Source of the DNA: Pilatotrama ljubarskyi
Taxonomy: Eukaryota > Basidiomycota > Agaricomycetes > Polyporales > Polyporaceae
NCBI GenBank assembly: GCA_022385805.1
Contig: MU277716.1
Span: 124,001 to 188,000 of the forward strand
Direction: 5' to 3'
Length of the DNA stretch: 64,000 bases
The first letter of the stretch is position 1; each line of letters begins with the position of its first letter. The notes under the pieces are model-generated. The model did not search any database and was not told where the DNA came from. It saw only the letters and a list, made by a program, of their open reading frames with translations. This document shows positions 35,055 to 45,600 of the stretch, piece by piece. The position numbers and the translations under genes are program-made.

Positions 35055-36350
35055 GAAGCCTACACGCTCTCATCCGCCGCAGGGCGATGCACCGTTTGGA
35101 CCCGGTGACTGTCTCCGCAGTGCCATTGCATTGGACGAGCTACGCGAGGCCTGTCTGCTAGCCTCGTGTGCCCGCTTCGATCTAGAGCGATGCTTGGCGT
35201 GTTCGCCTTGTGGTGGCCTATGGTGAGTTGCTACCTCCAAGAAGACACTTGCCTTTCCAACCGTTCTCGCATAGATAGCAGCGCGATCACGCCGTCCAGG
35301 ATGCGCAGCCTCTGCATACGAGGGTGCGATCCACAATGCTGACATGCGTGCTTGTGCTCGTGGACCGTGGGGCTCGAGCTGGACAGTGCACGGAATCGCG
35401 CTGCGACGATACATCCCATGACAAGCTCCATGTTGTCGCTCTTCTCAGCAACGATACGCAGGCAAACACGTTCCATCTCCTTCCCTCTGATATTTTACGT
35501 CCTTCAGGTAGCCCAAGCGGATTGTTCTCTTACACTATCAGTATCGTCGCTGCCCATCCTAGATGTCGCTCCACACCTTCTCCTCTGGACCAGAGCGGAT
35601 CGTCGGTGCGACTATCTTCGGGGCCGCATTGCTACCGCCTGCGTATCTCAAAAGGCACTCCCGACCTCGCCCGAACGTTCTCTGCATACCTCGGTCCTCA
35701 CTCCCATAGTGCATTCTATGGCATACGGGAGGATCGGCGTGTAGCCCACGCTTATCATGCACACATCTCCGAGGTTTCGTCCTACTCCGAGTAGGATTTT
35801 GTGTGCAGTTTCGCCTGAACGCATATCGCACGCGCCAGGTACGTCACTCAGCCCTCGTCGCATACGGCATACGGCATATCGAGTGTCTGCGATCCCTCAG
35901 CTGTGATATTGCACCTCTTGAGGATTCCCGCCTACGACTGCCACTTGCTGCTGCTCCGCCGGTGCACAGAAGTGATCGCGCTCGTCCGCACTCCTGCCCG
36001 CATCCATCTGTTTGAAATTGAAGCCAGTATGCAGTGATCGAAGTCGAAGAACCGGGGGCGGCTCCCAAGTCTACTACCGCGCAGACAAGCTAAAGCTTCC
36101 TCTCATCTTTCGCCATCGCTGTCCATAACGCTTGGCACACGCCATCGTATCGCTCTTCGAAGTTGGACAACCTCTCTCATGTGTATGCGGGGTACGCCGG
36201 GTGAACAAAATACAGCATGTACAGGGCACAGTTTTTGTGCAATTAAGTAGGTATTGGTGGCCGTAAGCACTGAATGTCTCGAGGAGTGGGGTTGTCTCAA
36301 GGAGTGGTCTATGACTGTATGTATACAGTAGTACATATATGTCTGTTATA
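35055..36350. other. Non-coding stretch between two transposons
   Basis: Frames of up to 156 codons occur but none matches a known family and none joins across GT-AG sites into anything longer. The stretch is bounded by the MITE on the left and the Tc1 element on the right, so the whole interval 34460-37938 looks like a transposon landing zone. Confidence 0.5.
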
Positions 36351-36382
36351 CAGTGACGGCCAAAAGTCACGCCCCACCCCCC
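36351..36382 (+). repeat. Left terminal inverted repeat of the Tc1 element
   Basis: Begins CAGTGACGGCCAAAAGTCAC and runs into GCCCCACCCCCC. It pairs with 37905-37936. Confidence 0.9.
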
Positions 36383-36606
36383 CAGCATAATCTTGTCACC
36401 CGTATAATTTCAGTAATTGCCCATGATTTCTCACGCATCTTTGCAGATATGTAGGCTATGCTGTAAGCTATCACATGGTCCCACTCTTAAGGTTTGAGAG
36501 TCTCTGTATCCTCTGATTTTGGCATATATGTGTGGTGAGATGCACTGGGACCACTTCACATTCAACCAAAATGATGTGATTACTTTGTAAGGAGGATACA
36601 AATCAT

Positions 36607-37686
36607 TCAGAAACGAGTGTGTTTACCACATTTGCGGCGAAGAGTTGAGATCCGTTCAGGAAGGGAATCATAAAGCTTCTGAATGAAAGAGATATCAAGT
36701 CCATACCACTCCTCCTGAACCATTGTCCATAGCTCATCCAGGTTGCGAGGAAGAGGCCGGCGAGCTCGCACACGGCGCTTGATCTCACGCCAGACATGTT
36801 CTATGATGTTCATGTCAGGAGACGAGGAAGGCCAGGGGAGAACGAGGATGTTGTGGTCAGCGAACCACTTCTCGGCGAGCTTGGAGGTGTGCTTGCGATC
36901 GTTGTCTTGCTGAAAGACGAAGGAGCGGGGGGAAAGGTGATAGTCTTGAAGTGTACCCAGGAGTGACTCCTCGAGGATGGTGCAGTACTTCTTTGCGTCC
37001 ATGGTCCCGTTGATTCTGTGCAGCCGTCCGACACCATCCGAGGTGATGCAGCCCCAGACCATCAAACTTCCTCCCCCTCCCTGAACTGTCTTCTTCAGAT
37101 TCCGGTCCAGGTAAGCCTCGCCCACTCTCCTACGACACCACTGCCTCCCATCCGCACCGAAGAGGTTGAACTTGCACTCATCTGAGAAGATGATGAGCCT
37201 CAACATCCGGGGGTCCAATTTTGCCATGTGCCGCACCCAAATGCTTCGCTGTTTCTCATTGAGCTTGGAGAGATATGGCTTTTCCTGGCGCACCCTGCCA
37301 TTCAACCCCCTCTCTGCAAGGTTTCTACGCACTGTCCGGGCAGAGGCCTGCGGAGCTGCCTTGCGTTGGGCATCAGTGGCGTTGAGAGCTTCACCTCGGC
37401 TGATCATGATCCCGAGATGATCAAGGTCCTGACGGCTGAGGATGCGGGGCCGGCCAGAGCGGGGTCTTTGATAGTGGAGGTCGCCTGTTTCCGCAAAGGT
37501 TCGTAGGGTTCGACGGACAGTCTTGCGGTCGCATTTGAGTTTGCGAGCGATGGCACTGATGGACATGGGGTCACCGGAGGGAGGGTTGCGAAGGAAGAGA
37601 ATTTTGGCACGTTTAAGGCAGGATAGAGCAACCATGTGTGAAGAGCAGAAAGAATAGAGGATGAGGATGAAGATTCTGAGGTGCAA
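36607..37686 (-). CDS. Tc1-like DD34E transposase
   Basis: One exon of 359 codons. The ATG at 37635 (MVALSCLKRAKILFLRN) may be the true start, since the 17 residues before it are hydrophobic and unlike the family. The N-terminal helix-turn-helix reads MSISAIARKLKCDRKTVRRT, followed by the linker RPRSGRPRILS and a second HTH region with NATDAQRKAAPQASARTVRR. The catalytic triad is complete: Asp in IIFSDECKFNLFG, Asp in SFVFQQDNDRKHTS, and Glu in SPDMNIIEHVWREIKRRV. Exactly 34 residues separate the second Asp and the Glu, hence DD34E. The region VWGCITSDGVGRLHRINGTM is typical of fungal Tc1 elements. The protein binds the terminal repeats and carries out cut-and-paste transposition at TA sites. 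There is no frameshift or stop in the frame. Confidence 0.95.
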   Translation of the reverse strand: MHLRIFILILYSFCSSHMVALSCLKRAKILFLRNPPSGDPMSISAIARKLKCDRKTVRRTLRTFAETGDLHYQRPRSGRPRILSRQDLDHLGIMISRGEALNATDAQRKAAPQASARTVRRNLAERGLNGRVRQEKPYLSKLNEKQRSIWVRHMAKLDPRMLRLIIFSDECKFNLFGADGRQWCRRRVGEAYLDRNLKKTVQGGGGSLMVWGCITSDGVGRLHRINGTMDAKKYCTILEESLLGTLQDYHLSPRSFVFQQDNDRKHTSKLAEKWFADHNILVLPWPSSSPDMNIIEHVWREIKRRVRARRPLPRNLDELWTMVQEEWYGLDISFIQKLYDSLPERISTLRRKCGKHTRF

Positions 37687-37904
37687 TATGTACAGTAACT
37701 GAATGGTAGTGGATTAAGTTGAGGGTCATGGCTAAGTACTGTGCTTCGCTGGCAGGCGCTAAAATAAGCGCCCGTATTACTCGCGCTCCATTAAGAGCTA
37801 CACCCTCAATAATCAGTAGCAAATCAATAACACCCAGTATACAATCTAGATATCATATACACATGTGTGACTAGCCTGGGCTTGTATACAATCCTGTGAA
37901 AGTA

Positions 37905-37936
37905 GGGGGGTGGGGCACGACTTTTGGCCGTCACTG
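37905..37936 (-). repeat. Right terminal inverted repeat of the Tc1 element
   Basis: Reverse complement begins CAGTGACGGCCAAAAGTCGT, mirroring the left end; the TA target duplication follows at 37937-37938. Confidence 0.9.
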
Positions 37937-38171
37937 TATATGCCAGAGTTCCAGGCCTCGGCGCTACTGGAGCGCCTATGAGTACTTACTGACCTCCTCA
38001 CTCACTCATCCTGCAGACGTCGACGCTTCACGTGTCGGTCTCCTCTCCTGTATAATGCGCGGCTCGCGGCTGCACGCCTCAGAGGAGTAAGCTGCACGCG
38101 CACGCGCACATGCAAACTCAGAAACATTATCGCGCCACCATGGGAGAGTCGGACTGCCGATAACACGGCGA

Positions 38172-38179
38172 TATATATA
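38172..38179 (+). promoter_or_regulatory. TATA-like box of the amidohydrolase gene
   Basis: TATATATA lies 106 bp before the ATG at 38285, within a run of otherwise GC-rich sequence. Confidence 0.4.
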
Positions 38180-38284
38180 CCGGCTCCCTCGGCTGGTTCC
38201 ACCTCGCTCACGACCTCGACGACGCCCCATCGTCGATCCGTCGGCCGCGTTTGATTTGCAGTACAGCAAGAAGAGGGCTACAGG

Positions 38285-41200
38285 ATGGGCAACGACGAGA
38301 GGGCCGAGCTCCCATCCTACGTCCGCGAGGTTACGGGCGTACCTCGGACGTTGGAGGCCCCCTCGAACACTCGAGTTCGGCGGTCGCGCCTTTCGCGCAC
38401 CCTACGCGTCATCTCAGGCATAGCCCTGTGTTTCGTCGCTCTGCAATATGTGAGGGTTTACTCTGAGCTGACCAGCTCGTCGCGGAGCGTCAGAGTCCCG
38501 CTCCACGCACAAGACTACCTCGAAAAGTGTCGCCTCTTGGATGTCGAACCTGGGCCGCCTCCCGATTTCAACACGCGCGAGGAGTCGGACAGGTTCGTGC
38601 CTGGGACAAAACCCACCTTGATCAAGGTAACGCTGTCTCATTTCTGTACGATGCATAAGCTGACGCAAGACGGCATCGCAGAATGCGACGATCTGGACCG
38701 GACGCGTGGACGGGCTCGAAATCCTGCATGGGGACATCTTGCTCGATGGCGGGCTGATCAAGCGTATTGGACACATCGAGAGCGCCGACCTTGAGCACTA
38801 TGCTGATCTGACGCGCCTGGACGCGGAGGGCAAATGGGTATCTCCTGGGTGACACTTTCCGCGAAGTCCCTAGAGATAACAGCGACTGAACATATATGCG
38901 CTGTCATTTCGCAGGATTATCGACTTGCACAGTCATTTGTGAGTTCCCGCTCCACGTTTTACTTCAGCCGCATGCTAACCTGGAAGTCAGAGGCCTGTAT
39001 AACAGCCCTGTGCTAAGCGGGGCGCTCGACGTCAACTCTCGCAAGGGACCGATCCTGCCGGTAAGTTCAACAGTATTCTCACGGAGCCATGTTTTTCATC
39101 GCAGTCCCATAGTGGCTTCGCGCTCTGGACGGTCTCAATACCCATGACGATGCATACAAGCTCAGCATCGCCGGAGGCGTTACTGTGCGTCCCTCCTCGA
39201 CACCACCTCAGTTGGGTCCCTGGCTGATGCGAGACACTGCATACAGACGGCGGTCGTGCTCCCGGGTTCTGCCAACGCGATCGGAGGACAAGCGATCCTG
39301 ATCAAGCTGCGACCGCCCACTGACCGTTCGCCTACCGGCATGCTGCTAGAGAATCCCTACGAGAGGAATGGGAGCGTGTACGACCCTCGAGCGTATTTCC
39401 GCTATCGTCAGATGAAGTATGTACTCTGCTCTCTCCTCCGTATCAGGCTGACTACGTATCCATTGTGATAGACATGCATGCGGAGAGAACCCAGGTACGG
39501 TTACTTGCCATACCGCTGCTCGCCAGATCTCTTACCCTCTGTTGCAGACCGCGTATACTCGGGCACGCGCATGGACACGATCTGGGCATTCCGCCAAGCG
39601 TACGAGAAAGCACGCCAGATCAAGCAAGCGCAGGACGACTATTGCGCTAAAGCGACAGCGGGCGAGTGGGCTGGCCTCGGGGAGTTCCCTGAGGACCTGC
39701 AGTGGGAGGCGTTGGTTGACGTCTTGCGAGGACGCGTGAAGGTACTTGAATCATCTTGCACATGCGCAAGAGTTCAACTTTGTGCTTATGACGACCTCAT
39801 GAACAGGTTCATACTCACTGCTACGAGACTGTCGACCTCGACGACCTGGTCAGGGTAAGTCCCTCTCCGACGGGCCATTGGAGAATCGATTCGAGCTCTG
39901 CATGACAGATCACCAACGAGTTCAAATTCCCCATCGCCGCCTTCCACCATGCGCACGAGACATATCTCGTGCCCGACACGCTGAAAGCTGCCTACGGTGA
40001 GTCACATGCATGCAGCGTGCAGTGAGCCACTATTCACGAGTAGTTGTCCAGGACACCCACCGGCCGTAGCGATCTTCGCTACGAACGCCCGATACAAGCG
40101 GGAGTCCTACCGTGGATCCGAGTTCGCACCCAAGATCCTCGCAGAGAACGGTCTGCAAGTCGTCATGAAGGTATGATACACATCTCACACTGTCGGCAGT
40201 TAAACCTCTAAGATAGACGACATAAAGTCAGATCATCCAGTACTCAACTCGCGTTATCTGGTGTACGAGGCCCAACAGGCTCACTTCTACGGCTTGCCGC
40301 ACAACCTGGCCCTCGCTTCGATCACCACCACGCCTGCGACGGTGATCGGGCAAGAGCACAGAGTCGGCTTTGTGAAGGAAGGTAGGAAATCACGGCTTCT
40401 CTGAGCTGAGGGTATTGTATTGACTCAAAGCCCAGGATACGACGCAGGTACGGCAGCAGAAGGATGATTGTATCCTCGCCCGACTCATAAACGTGGCAGA
40501 TCTCGTACTTTGGGACAGCCATCCCCTCGCCCTCGGGGCGACGCCGCAGCAAGTCTGGATCGACGGCATTGCCCAGCTCGACGCGCCGCATCTGCTGTCC
40601 AAGCCTGCTGCCCTCCAGAAGATCCCGCCGACTCCCAACTTCGAAAAAGAAGCCAAGGACGCTCTGAAATACGAGGGCCTGCCTCCGCTCGACCCGAAGC
40701 CCTCGAAAGCACGGACGGTCGTCTTCAGCAATGTCAGCGCTGTCTACCTGCGCGATGGGAACGGCGTCAGTGAAGTGTATACAGCAACGTCGGAGCCTGC
40801 ATCGGCCGGAGTCGTGGTCGTCCAGGAGGGCAAGCTGAGCTGCGTGGGTTCAGCATTGAGCGCGTGCGCATCCCCGGTCGACGACGAGGATGCAGAGTAC
40901 ATCAACCTCCACGGAGGAGCGGTTTCCCCCGCCCTAGTCACCGTCGGATCGTCGCTGGGGCTGGAGGAGATTCGCTCGGAGCCATCCACCATGGACGGAT
41001 ACGTCTTGGACCCGCTGACCTCCCAAGCTGTGCCCGAGATCGCCGGTGGAGAAGGTGCAGTGATGCGGGCAGCAGATGGACTACAGTTTGGTACTCGAGA
41101 CGCTTTGTGAGTACCCCGCACGCACCATGTCCGTGATCCTGACTCATATGTACAATCCAAGGCTTGCCTACCGTGCGGGTGTGACGACCGCGATCACGGC

Positions 41201-42142
41201 CCCCAAGTCCGCCGGGTTCCTCGCTGGCCTAAGCGTGGCTTTCTCCACTGCTGGCCACCACAAGCTCGAGGACGGAGCTCTCCTCCAGGATATAGCCGCT
41301 CTGCATGTTTCGATCTCTCCAGTTGGCGTTCCCAGCGTCAGCACGCAGATCGCTGCTCTCAGGAATCTGCTCTTCGGCGAGACCAAGGGGGAGCTCAAGC
41401 ATGCAATCGACAGAATTCGGAAGGTTAGGGAAATGGTGCCCATCCCGCTCGACCGGAAAGCTGACATTCACCATCTGCAGGGAGAGATACCACTTATCAT
41501 CGACACCCACAGCGCAGATATCATCGCGTCGGTGATCGTCCTCAAGTCCGAGGTCGAAGCAGAGCTAGGAAGCCCGATAAACGTGACCATCATCGGCGCA
41601 ACCGAAGCGCACCTGCTCGCCAGACAAATCAGCGACGCGGGTATTGGCGTTGTCGTTTCCCCGACTAGGCCGTTCCCCAGCAAATGGGCGCAGCGACGAC
41701 TGTAAGTCATTTGGCCTCAAGCCGCGACTGCAGAACATTGACGGATGGCTCGGTCTAGCCTCCCGGGCCCGCCGCTATCCGAGAGAAATGCCCTCGCGGA
41801 GCTTCTTGTTCACAATGTCACCGTCGCGGTAGGTGTCACGGAGGCTTGGATGGCGCGCAACACTCGCTTTGACATCGCCTGGGTAAGTCGGGAACCTACC
41901 CTTGTCACGAGCGTATCCGCTCACAATTTGCTTCGCGATGATATGGGCAGGCCGCTCTAGAATCGAACGGCACCATCTCGAAGGCTGATGCCATAGCTCT
42001 CGCGTCCACCAATGTCGAGAAGCTCTTGGGTGTGAAGACTCTGCAAGGCGATCTGGTCGCTACTCAGGGCGGGGACTTGCTGGAGCTGAGCAAGGTTGTA
42101 GCTGTCATCTCCCCGAGGCGCGGCGTAGTGGATATCATCTGA
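38285..42142 (+). CDS. Membrane-anchored tandem amidohydrolase-like protein
   Basis: The start MGNDERAELPSYVREVTGVP leads to a single anchor span (LRVISGIALCFVALQYVRVY), so a type II membrane protein is likely. The first hydrolase half opens with NATIWTGRVDGLEILHGDIL. Splicing then gives the metal-site motif IIDLHSHLGLYNSPVLSGAL, its final Leu codon split by an intron. Next come IAGGVTTAVVLPGSANAIGG, VHTHCYE, FHHAHETYL, VVMK-SDHPVLNSRYLVYEAQ and LASITTTPATVIG. The second half repeats the plan (YRAGVTTAITAPKSAGFLAG, later ADAIALASTNVEKLLGVKTL) but has INLHGGAVSP where HxH is expected and IIDTHSADI, GATEAHLL and VGVTEAW at the other sites, so it looks catalytically dead. The stop is TGA 42140-42142. 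The fold belongs to imidazolonepropionase-like amidohydrolases; some basidiomycete relatives are labelled CE9. The substrate is unknown. Confidence 0.85.
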
Positions 42143-42680
42143 GCCGTGCAACCCAGGACATTCGAGCACTAGCGCAGGTGTGGCGTAACACAACGAAGTG
42201 TCCTGCTGAAATGGAGTGTGGCATCTGACTTCCATCTGAACGACTGCAGCGGTGACACACGAAGTCCGCCAGTGGTCGTTTCTCGTACCTATTTAAGGAG
42301 TCACGGAGTGCTGTGGTCCGCTCGCCTGCAGTGATTGACATAACAGTTTGAGTCAAGCTCAGCGCACATCTGCATCTGCATCTTCGGTGACGGCATGTGT
42401 TATTTGTTGGAAGACTGCGGCGGTCGACAAGGAAGAACACAAAAGCCAGAGGAGGCGTGGCAAGAACGTTGCGGCGAAAAAGCCACCGCACGTGACTTAG
42501 GACCCCCTCATGTTGCGGTGGGAGGGATCTGAGTGCGAATGACTCTGCTTGTTCTCTGACCCTCACGACCACAACGACTTTTACTGACCGTTACGGCGCA
42601 ATGCACGCTTGAGCTGCCGAGGTCCGCTGGGCCCTCCCCTACTCAAGCAACGACACACCGACTCGCCTCCGATCTCGACC

Positions 42681-45600
42681 ATGGACCCCCAGGTAGAAGA
42701 TCGGCAACAGGAAGAGATTACTGCGCTTCGGGTTCGTCGAGGCCACGCCACTCCCATCTCCGCACACTCTCACAGTCATACAGAGTATTTATGACAAGGA
42801 CTTCACTGTGCGCGAGGCGAAGGCGTGGAAGGTCTGGACAGCTCGCGGTCATGTCAGGAGTGCAAGCGCTCATGCAGATCCTCTGTTCAGGGCGCACAAC
42901 GCTTGGCGGAATTCGACATCAAAGTTACCTATCCCGAACCCGAACATGCAGACGATGTCTTTTTCCACCTACACACTACGTGAGTGTTGTTGTGTTCCAA
43001 GTCCATACGCAAGGATCGTCTGCACTCGTTTCCGCTCGCATCGGAATAACGGGCGCTTAATAACTCGTGTGCTGCGGCCGTTCTCTCTGGAAATGCGTGG
43101 CTCAATTTCCGAGCATGGCTAATGATTGAGCGCTGTCGCAGATTTCCCAAGACCTACCCAACACTTGCATGCCCAATTTTCAAGGTCGAACAAGGCACTG
43201 GTCTTACCAAGGCCGAAGTCGCGAAGTTGGAGCATGCAATCCAGCAAGAAGCGCAGAAGTACAAGGGCCAGGAGATGGTCTTCCAGGTAAGTTCTGACAC
43301 TGGCAGGTATACCGTTAGATGTTGTCCTCACTCGTGTGCAGATCGCCACGTTTGCCCAGGATTGGATGAAAGATCATGTCAAACCTCCCAGCGAGGTTTC
43401 TGGCTCTCTAGCCGCCCAGATGAACCGTCGCGCCATTGAGCAGGAGCGGGTAAGCGATGGAGTATAGCTGCATGAAGAAGTCGCTCAACTGTGTACCCAT
43501 TCCCATAGGCGCGGAGACAGCGCGAAGAGGAACAGGCTGCGCTGGAGCAACAACGTGCTATGGAGCTTGCTGAGCAGCTCAATGAGCAGATCCGCGAGAA
43601 TGCATTCCAGCAGCAGCAGGAACGCGAGCGGATGCAGCAGTTGGCACGGAAGCGTGCGATGTCAGATGCGACGACCGTGGGCCCGACCGACGACACGTTG
43701 GTAGATACCGCTGGTGACACTGAGGTGTTCGAGAAGGAGATCCATTGGAGGAGCGTTGCTTTCACTCGCGTTCGATTGTTCCACTCGCGGCAAGGTAGGT
43801 TTGCTATAAGGGTTCCTCCAGGCGTAAGTACTAAGTGCGAGTCGGCAGAGGGGCTCGGAACAATGTACCAGGCCGAACCAATCTTGGACAAGTCATATGA
43901 GACTATCCCGCTGGAGATGCTGTCCGTCTCGTTCATGGCAGACCATTACAAGCGGCCCCAAGGCAAGCCACCATCAGGGGGACATATCTCGCATTTGGCT
44001 GATATCACACAGGTCTCAAGAAGCTGAAGGAACTCGAGAGCGACATCCAGCGCCTTACATCCATCCGTCATCACAACCTGGTCGCGGTGCTTGCGGTCAA
44101 GCTGACCATTCCACGGCCGCCTGACAATCCTCGACTGGTCATCCTCATGGAGCAACGGCCGTCTGTCACATTACAGGATGTTTTGGAGGACAGCGATCAC
44201 ATACGTGAGGAGCGGGCAACGGTTAGTGAACATCAGACATCTCCGAGCGTTCTCGTGCCAACTGTACGCTGGGTGACGTGGCAGGATTATCTGAGCCAGA
44301 TCTTGGCAGCGATCAATACGCTTCATGCGGCCGGTATCATGCACAAAGGTACGAAGGCTGGAATATGCGCGAGCGCCGTTTCTCATGCCGCGGTGTAACC
44401 GTGACTTGATAGGTCTCAACCTGAGGTGTATCGGTCTCGCCCCTCGCGACAGCTTCGGCTCTCAGAAGCTCGTCAAGATATTCAACGTATGCTACCATGT
44501 TTGCTTGCTCGCTCTGCACAGGTCGAACAGCATTGGGTTCGTCGGAGACGCACAGATCGACGACATGCAAGTGCCTGAGGGCTGGTGAGCCATTCGCTTC
44601 AAAGAGCGACGCGATGCCGGCATGCTCACCCTGCTCGACCGTAGGATGCCGCAGGACGCTGTAGAGTCGACGCTCGTATTCACGAAGGGCAGGGACATAC
44701 ACGCTGTCGGCATCGTACTGCTGCAGATGCTGATGGGGCGCGACGTCATGGACAAGTTCCCTGATCCCCAAAGCGCTCTCCATAGCTGTACGTTCGCATC
44801 GGTGTCAATACTGTGAAGGCTGAAGCTAACACTCACGGGTTGAAGCGTCCATCTCCCCGTTCCTCCAGCAGAAGGCCGCCATCATGCTCTCCTCTACCAG
44901 GAAGAACAGCGTATCTGCACAGAGCCTCCTCGGAGACCTCATCTCCCCGAGTTGTCCTGTGGCGAGCAACGTCCGCACGCCTACCATTCCATTCGCAGGT
45001 ACGTTCATAAGCGCTTCCATGATATTAGCACAGTCGTTCAGAGACTGTACAGGCCCGAAGACTCCTCTTGTCCATGGCTTCTTGGCCAGTTCTCCCGAGA
45101 CGGATTACTTCAGGATGCCACCGCCGAAGCCCAGGCATGTCAGCAGATGGAAGGAGGACTGGGAAGAGCTCGAGATTCTTGTGAGTTCGTCCGGGGCCGG
45201 CTAGGTAAAGCGGCAGTTGACAGAAAAAATCCAGGGCCGTGGTGGCTATGGCGAAGTTGTGAAGGCTAGGAACAAGATCGACAACCGCATCTATGCTGTC
45301 AAGAGGATCAAGCTGCGCAACATCCAGAACGACAAGATCTTCCGCGAGGTCAACGCCTTAAGCCGTCTGAACCATCGTTTCATTGTGCGGTACTACACAA
45401 CTTGGGTTGAGACGACAGAGGATGTACCCTCCAACGCGAACTCAGACGCAGACGAATCCATGTCTGACACGACCGACGGTCTAACCTCTGTTCCGAAGCA
45501 TAGTCATCGCAGCGACACCGACGACCACATCACGACATTCGACATGAACGACCTCGACTCCCCCAGCAAGCACTCCTTCCCGAGTATACACTTCGGTTCG

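Larger units (their letters stand above)
36351..37936 (-). mobile_element. Complete Tc1/mariner transposon, 1,586 bp
   Basis: Both ends start CAGTGACGGCCAAAAGTC when read inwards. The inverted repeats extend about 32 bp to a C-rich run with two differences (ACGCC on the left, GTGCC on the right). TA dinucleotides flank both ends (36349-36350 and 37937-37938), as expected for Tc1/mariner insertion. The element carries one uninterrupted transposase frame on the minus strand. Intact ends plus an intact frame suggest it is autonomous or only recently silenced. Confidence 0.93.

Noticed and set aside
35324..35794. 156-codon plus-strand frame between the two transposons
   Set aside because: Ser/His/Arg-rich random-looking text with no domain; no transposase or gag motif.
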